Below, one piece after another: positions 5,551 to 8,613 of a stretch of DNA of 8,613 nt. The stretch is from Clostridiales bacterium (GTDB lineage: Bacteria; Bacillota; Clostridia; Lachnospirales; Lachnospiraceae). The stretch lies in NCBI GenBank assembly GCA_015655565.1, contig JAATEU010000404.1, forward strand, positions 1 to 8,613, read 5' to 3'. Position 1 is the stretch's first letter. Each line of letters opens with the position of its first letter. Position numbers and translations under genes: made by a program. Below the pieces are notes generated by a model. It saw only the letters and a program-made list of their open reading frames with translations. It was not told the origin of the DNA and did no database searches.

Positions 5551-5588
5551 CTAAGGCAGGATTGAATTCTGCTGCAAAAGGAGTGCGT

Positions 5589-6314
5589 ATGATAGAGGTA
5601 AAAAATGTTACAAAAAAGTATGGAAAGTTTTTAGCAAATGATTCATTAGATTTTACGGTACGTCCGGGTGAAATATCAATTCTGGTCGGACCAAACGGTG
5701 CAGGAAAGTCAACAATTATTAAAAGTATTGCCGGATTGTTAAGATTTCAGGGTGAAATCTTAATCTGCGGTAAGAAAAATAAATCCCTGGAGGCGAAAAG
5801 AAATCTAGGTTATATACCGGAAATTCCCGCGCTTTATGATATGTTAACCATCTGGGAACACGTTGAATTTATTGCAAGAGCTTATTCCCTGGAGAATTGG
5901 AAGGACAGGGCAGAGAATTTATTCAGACGTTTTGAACTGGAGGATAAAAAGAATAAACTGGGAAATGAATTATCCAAGGGTATGCAGCAGAAAATCAGCA
6001 TCTGCTGTGGATTATTGCCGAACCCTAAGGTACTCTTATTCGATGAGCCATTGGTAGGATTGGATCCTCATGCCATTAAAGAATTAAAAACTATGTTGGT
6101 GGAATACAAACAGGAAGGCACTGCCATACTGTTAAGCACTCATATGCTTGACAGTGTTTCCGAATTCTGGGACAGTACAAATATTATGGTGAACGGGAAG
6201 ATAGCGGCTTCACGATCCCGTGAAGAAATCATAGGAACCGGAGAGGATTTGGAAAAGCTGTTTTTTGAGATTACGGAAAGTAATAAAAATGCAGCAGAAG
6301 AGGTGAAATCATGA
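5589..6314 (+). CDS. ABC transporter ATP-binding protein, EcsA-like
   Basis: This 241-residue nucleotide-binding subunit would hydrolyse ATP on the cytoplasmic face to drive the membrane protein encoded next. Motifs are Walker A GPNGAGKST (34-42), signature LSKGMQQK (128-135), Walker B VLLFDEP (148-154), D-loop GLDP (157-160) and H-loop His185. The Q-loop position is Glu (YIPEIPALY, Glu78), and the signature is SKGMQQK rather than SGGQ. Both variants also occur in B. subtilis EcsA as I recall its sequence, so they point to this subfamily rather than to an inactive enzyme. The ATG at 5589 has AGGAG 5 nt upstream and begins MIEVKNVTKKYG, the usual start. A longer reading from TTG 5511 would translate half of the inverted repeat and is rejected. 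Its stop overlaps the next start by 4 nt (ATGA), indicating coupled translation. Substrate unknown. Confidence 0.93.
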   Translation: MIEVKNVTKKYGKFLANDSLDFTVRPGEISILVGPNGAGKSTIIKSIAGLLRFQGEILICGKKNKSLEAKRNLGYIPEIPALYDMLTIWEHVEFIARAYSLENWKDRAENLFRRFELEDKKNKLGNELSKGMQQKISICCGLLPNPKVLLFDEPLVGLDPHAIKELKTMLVEYKQEGTAILLSTHMLDSVSEFWDSTNIMVNGKIAASRSREEIIGTGEDLEKLFFEITESNKNAAEEVKS

Positions 6315-7897
6315 AAGCATTAGGATACCTCTTATTGACAACTTTAAAAAACAGAGTATTAAGTATCAGGAAGAAACCTGCATATTTGATACTATATGGA
6401 TGCATCGTGGCAGGAATTATAGCTATGATTATTATTTCCGCTCTGTCGGACGAGGAAGTACAGACTGTTAAATCCTATGGAGATATACGTATTTTATATG
6501 CAATCCTTACGGGAATCAGTATACTGTTTTTATTCTCCTTTGTATCTACCGGGTTATCCACGGGTTCCACCTTGTTTTCCATGGCAGATGTGGGGCTGCT
6601 TTTTGTTGCCCCCATATCCTCCAGGAAAATTTTATTGTATGGTTTGATTAAGCAGATGGCTACAACCTTCTTAAGTGCCGTCTTTATTTTATATCAGGTA
6701 GGTACGATTAAAAATAGTTTTGGGCTGGGTGTTGGCACCATTTTTAATTTATTTTTTATCTATGCCATTATTATATTCTTCTGCCAGTTACTGTCGATTG
6801 GCATATATATCTTTTCCAGTGGCAGACCTGAAAGGAAAAGGCTGGTTAAGCTTATTTTTTATGGACTGTTTGCCGTAACCGCCCTGGCGGTCTACCTTCA
6901 ATATATAAGAAATGGAGGCACTATACTGGAGGCAGTATTAAATTTGATGAATTACAAACCGTTTCATTTTATGCCGGTTATGGGCTGGGCCGTTATGTTT
7001 ATAAGTGCTTCCGTTGAAGGAAATGTACTTTATGTCGTAATTGCTTTGCTGTTATTCTTTTTAAGCAGTATTGTTATCATATCTCTTTTTACTTCGGGCG
7101 ACGCAGATTATTATGAGGATGTCCTAAACAGTACTGAAGTAGCCTATAACAAATTGCAGGATGTCAAGGATGGAAAAAAAGTTACGGTTATAAAAAAGGT
7201 TAAGATAAAGGAAGAACAGACCGGGCTGCAAGGCGGTAAAGGATACAGTGCTATATTTTACAAGCATTTATTAGAAAAGAAAAGAACCGGCAGATTTGTA
7301 TTTCTGGATACCTATTCCATATTAGCGGCAGGATCGGCAGGATTTGCCTGTTATTTAATTAATTCGGAATTTTCGGTCTATATTGTTCTAGGGATACTGG
7401 TTTATATACAATTTTTCATAACCATATTGGGTAAACTTTCCGAGGAACTCACAAAACCTTACATTTATATGATCCCTGAAAAATCCATTAAAAAAGTAAT
7501 AGCAGCTTCCATGACTACATTAATCAAGCCATGTTTTGATGCAATTATTATATTTACCTTTGTTTGTATCTTCAGTAAGACTTCACCCTTACTGAACCTG
7601 TTTTTAGCGCTTGCCTATGCGTCCTCCGGTGCAATTTTCGTCAGCTATACCCTGTTATGCCAGAGAATTTTTGGTGGGCAGCCCAATAAATTCATATCCG
7701 CTATGTTAGGCCTGACTTTATTTATGGCCGTAATGGCACCCGGAATCGGAACCAGTATAGCAGCCATTCTTTTATTACCGAAAGCCTTCACCTTTCTGGG
7801 AACGCTGCCTTTTACCTTCTGCTGTATTGTAATGACCATATTTGTTTTTGCAGTATGCGGGGATTTATTGGATAAAGCAGAATATACGGGCAAATAA
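6311..7897 (+). CDS. Multi-pass membrane protein, putative ABC exporter permease
   Basis: This is a 528-residue integral membrane protein with about 11-12 hydrophobic segments. A first set spans roughly residues 25-45, 60-84, 110-130, 138-168, 181-197, 216-235 and 239-262. A second set lies near 333-352, 356-375, 399-420, 424-448, 463-490 and 496-518. A charged, Lys-rich cytoplasmic stretch (about 263-325, containing DADYYEDVLNSTEVAYNKLQ) splits the two halves. The layout and this YYEDVL region match the family annotated as putative ABC exporter (I recall Pfam ABC_export; not checked). The gene overlaps the ATPase gene by ATGA and has an AGGTG ribosome binding site, so the pair should form one transporter. 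With no substrate-binding protein in the window, export or an Ecs-like membrane role is more likely than uptake. The substrate cannot be inferred. Confidence 0.85.
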   Translation: MKALGYLLLTTLKNRVLSIRKKPAYLILYGCIVAGIIAMIIISALSDEEVQTVKSYGDIRILYAILTGISILFLFSFVSTGLSTGSTLFSMADVGLLFVAPISSRKILLYGLIKQMATTFLSAVFILYQVGTIKNSFGLGVGTIFNLFFIYAIIIFFCQLLSIGIYIFSSGRPERKRLVKLIFYGLFAVTALAVYLQYIRNGGTILEAVLNLMNYKPFHFMPVMGWAVMFISASVEGNVLYVVIALLLFFLSSIVIISLFTSGDADYYEDVLNSTEVAYNKLQDVKDGKKVTVIKKVKIKEEQTGLQGGKGYSAIFYKHLLEKKRTGRFVFLDTYSILAAGSAGFACYLINSEFSVYIVLGILVYIQFFITILGKLSEELTKPYIYMIPEKSIKKVIAASMTTLIKPCFDAIIIFTFVCIFSKTSPLLNLFLALAYASSGAIFVSYTLLCQRIFGGQPNKFISAMLGLTLFMAVMAPGIGTSIAAILLLPKAFTFLGTLPFTFCCIVMTIFVFAVCGDLLDKAEYTGK

Positions 7898-7942
7898 ATA
7901 AACGGTAAACCGGATTTTGAGATGACTTGAAAGGAGTTTATT

Positions 7943-7978
7943 ATGAATTACAGGAAATTTGGAAAGAAGCTTTACTAA
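7943..7978 (+). pseudogene. 11-codon ORF with strong RBS, possible remnant of an aldo/keto reductase start
   Basis: AAAGGAG (7929-7935) lies 7 nt before an ATG that encodes MNYRKFGKKLY and then stops. The first eight residues resemble the start of many clostridial aldo/keto reductases (for example MxYRKFGK), so this may be a truncated gene start left after a deletion. An overlapping frame (7921-8010) reads LQEIWKEALLNIDTAKEKNP before a TGA, and after two stops ends with DIIVLKRIDKLKNA. This could be unrelated decayed coding sequence. A short expressed peptide is an alternative. The match is too short to be sure. Confidence 0.25.
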
Positions 7979-8014
7979 ACATTGATACAGCAAAAGAAAA
8001 AAATCCGTGATGGG

Positions 8015-8043
8015 TTGAGGTTCAATTATTACGGTAATATTAT
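8015..8043 (+). promoter_or_regulatory. Candidate promoter of the epimerase-like gene
   Basis: TTGAGG (8015-8020) and TATTAT (8038-8043) are separated by 17 nt, resembling a vegetative sigma-A promoter (4/6 and 5/6 matches). Transcription would begin near 8050, leaving a leader of about 70 nt. An AT-rich inverted repeat, TAATAT (8035-8040) with ATATTA (8051-8056), overlaps the -10 region. Confidence 0.5.
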
Positions 8044-8119
8044 TATTATGATATTATAGTTTTGAAACGTATTGATAAATTAAAAAACGCCTGAGAAAAT
8101 AGGCAGAATGGAGAGTCGG

Positions 8120-8613
8120 ATGAAGATTTTATTTATTGGTGGAACAGGTACTATAAGTGCAGCTGTTTCCAAGGAATTAGCAGAGAGAGGCGATGAACTT
8201 TATTTATTAAACCGTGGTAACAGGAACCAGATATTGTCTTCCGGGGTAAAGGAGATTAAAGCAGATATCAATGATGAGATTCTCGCAGCCAAATTAATTT
8301 CCGATTTGGATTTTGATGTGGTTGCTGACTTTATTGCCTTTGTTCCGGCGCAGTTGGAAAGGGATTATCGTTTATTTAACAGTAAAACGAAGCAGTTTAT
8401 CTTTATCAGTTCCGCTTCCGCTTATCAGACTCCTTTATCCGATTACCGCATTTCGGAAGGTACGCCTTTATCCAATCCAAATTGGGAGTATTCCCGTAAT
8501 AAAATAGCATGTGAAGATTTTTTAATGAAAATGTATCGGGAAAATGGTTTCCCGGTTACGATTGTAAGACCAAGCCATACTTATGATGAAAGAAGTATCC
8601 CTTTAGGTGTACA
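8120..8613 (+). CDS. NAD(P)-dependent epimerase/dehydratase-like protein (extended SDR), 3' end outside window
   Basis: The first 164 residues are visible; the gene runs off the window. The Rossmann motif is GGTGTIS (7-13), followed by strand-end LLNRGN (29-34), acidic Asp49 (KADIND), the VADFIAF segment (68-74), FISSASAY (95-102) and the catalytic YSRNK (Tyr124, Lys128). VTIVRPSHTYD follows near the end. This is the order of an extended short-chain dehydrogenase/reductase acting on nucleotide sugars or similar substrates; the specific substrate cannot be told. The ATG at 8120 has GGAG at 8110-8113, 6 nt upstream. An in-frame ATG at 8108 overlaps that ribosome binding site and is less likely. 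A promoter-like sequence upstream suggests separate expression from the ABC pair. Confidence 0.88.
   Translation, partial: MKILFIGGTGTISAAVSKELAERGDELYLLNRGNRNQILSSGVKEIKADINDEILAAKLISDLDFDVVADFIAFVPAQLERDYRLFNSKTKQFIFISSASAYQTPLSDYRISEGTPLSNPNWEYSRNKIACEDFLMKMYRENGFPVTIVRPSHTYDERSIPLGV

Larger units (their letters stand above)
7898..8119 (+). other. 222-nt spacer between the ABC permease and the epimerase gene
   Basis: No full gene is present. The spacer contains a short CGGT-AA-ACCG repeat just after the permease (too weak to call a terminator), a strong ribosome binding site leading into an 11-codon reading frame, a second frame with coding-like character broken by stops, and a promoter-like sequence at 8015-8043. 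It reads as a partly decayed region. Confidence 0.4.

Noticed and set aside
5511..5588. 26-residue N-terminal extension of the ABC ATPase from TTG 5511
   Set aside because: It would begin inside the 16-bp inverted repeat. ATG 5589 has a good ribosome binding site and gives the normal family start.
5677..6002. Inactive ABC ATPase because of the Glu in the Q-loop and the SKGMQQK signature
   Set aside because: These variants are shared with EcsA-type ATPases, and Walker A, Walker B, the D-loop and the H-loop are all intact.
7921..8094. Selenoprotein or stop-codon readthrough at TGA 8008
   Set aside because: A TAA stop follows 27 nt later in the same frame, no redox-type motif surrounds the TGA, and decay is the simpler explanation.

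Overview
The window looks like a low-GC Clostridia chromosome, most likely from the Lachnospiraceae. This is inferred from the AT-rich sequence, strong GGAGG-type ribosome binding sites, two well-supported TTG starts, the rbfA-nrnA-truB-ribF gene order, and the style of the MocR and ABC-exporter proteins. No rRNA, tRNA, CRISPR array or complete insertion sequence was seen.

Positions 1-3712 hold a conserved plus-strand housekeeping block. It contains rbfA (30S maturation), nrnA (a DHH/DHHA1 oligoribonuclease/phosphatase), truB (tRNA U55 pseudouridine synthase) and ribF (bifunctional riboflavin kinase/FAD synthetase). The truB and ribF genes are closely spaced. The leader before rbfA (1-180) and the rbfA-nrnA spacer (601-835) are long and full of inverted repeats, including some that cannot form together. 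The block ends after ribF in an AT-rich convergent gap (3713-3842) with two candidate terminators.

Positions 3843-5318 (minus strand) encode a MocR/GabR-type regulator: a GntR winged helix fused to a fold-type I aminotransferase domain. The residue that should be the PLP-anchoring lysine is Arg332, and the EDDYD-motif tyrosine is His301, so the aminotransferase domain may not form the usual internal aldimine.

The divergent control region (5319-5588) has candidate promoters in both directions, several palindromes, and a perfect 16-bp inverted repeat (5504-5550) bracketed by CTAA. It separates the regulator from a translationally coupled ABC pair (5589-7897): an EcsA-like ATPase and a 528-residue multi-pass membrane protein of the putative ABC exporter type. 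By analogy with other MocR loci, the regulator probably controls this exporter. The altered cofactor pocket is the most interesting feature of the window.

Positions 7898-8119 are a spacer with a possible decayed gene start and a good candidate promoter. The window ends inside an extended-SDR NAD(P)-dependent epimerase/dehydratase-like gene (from 8120).
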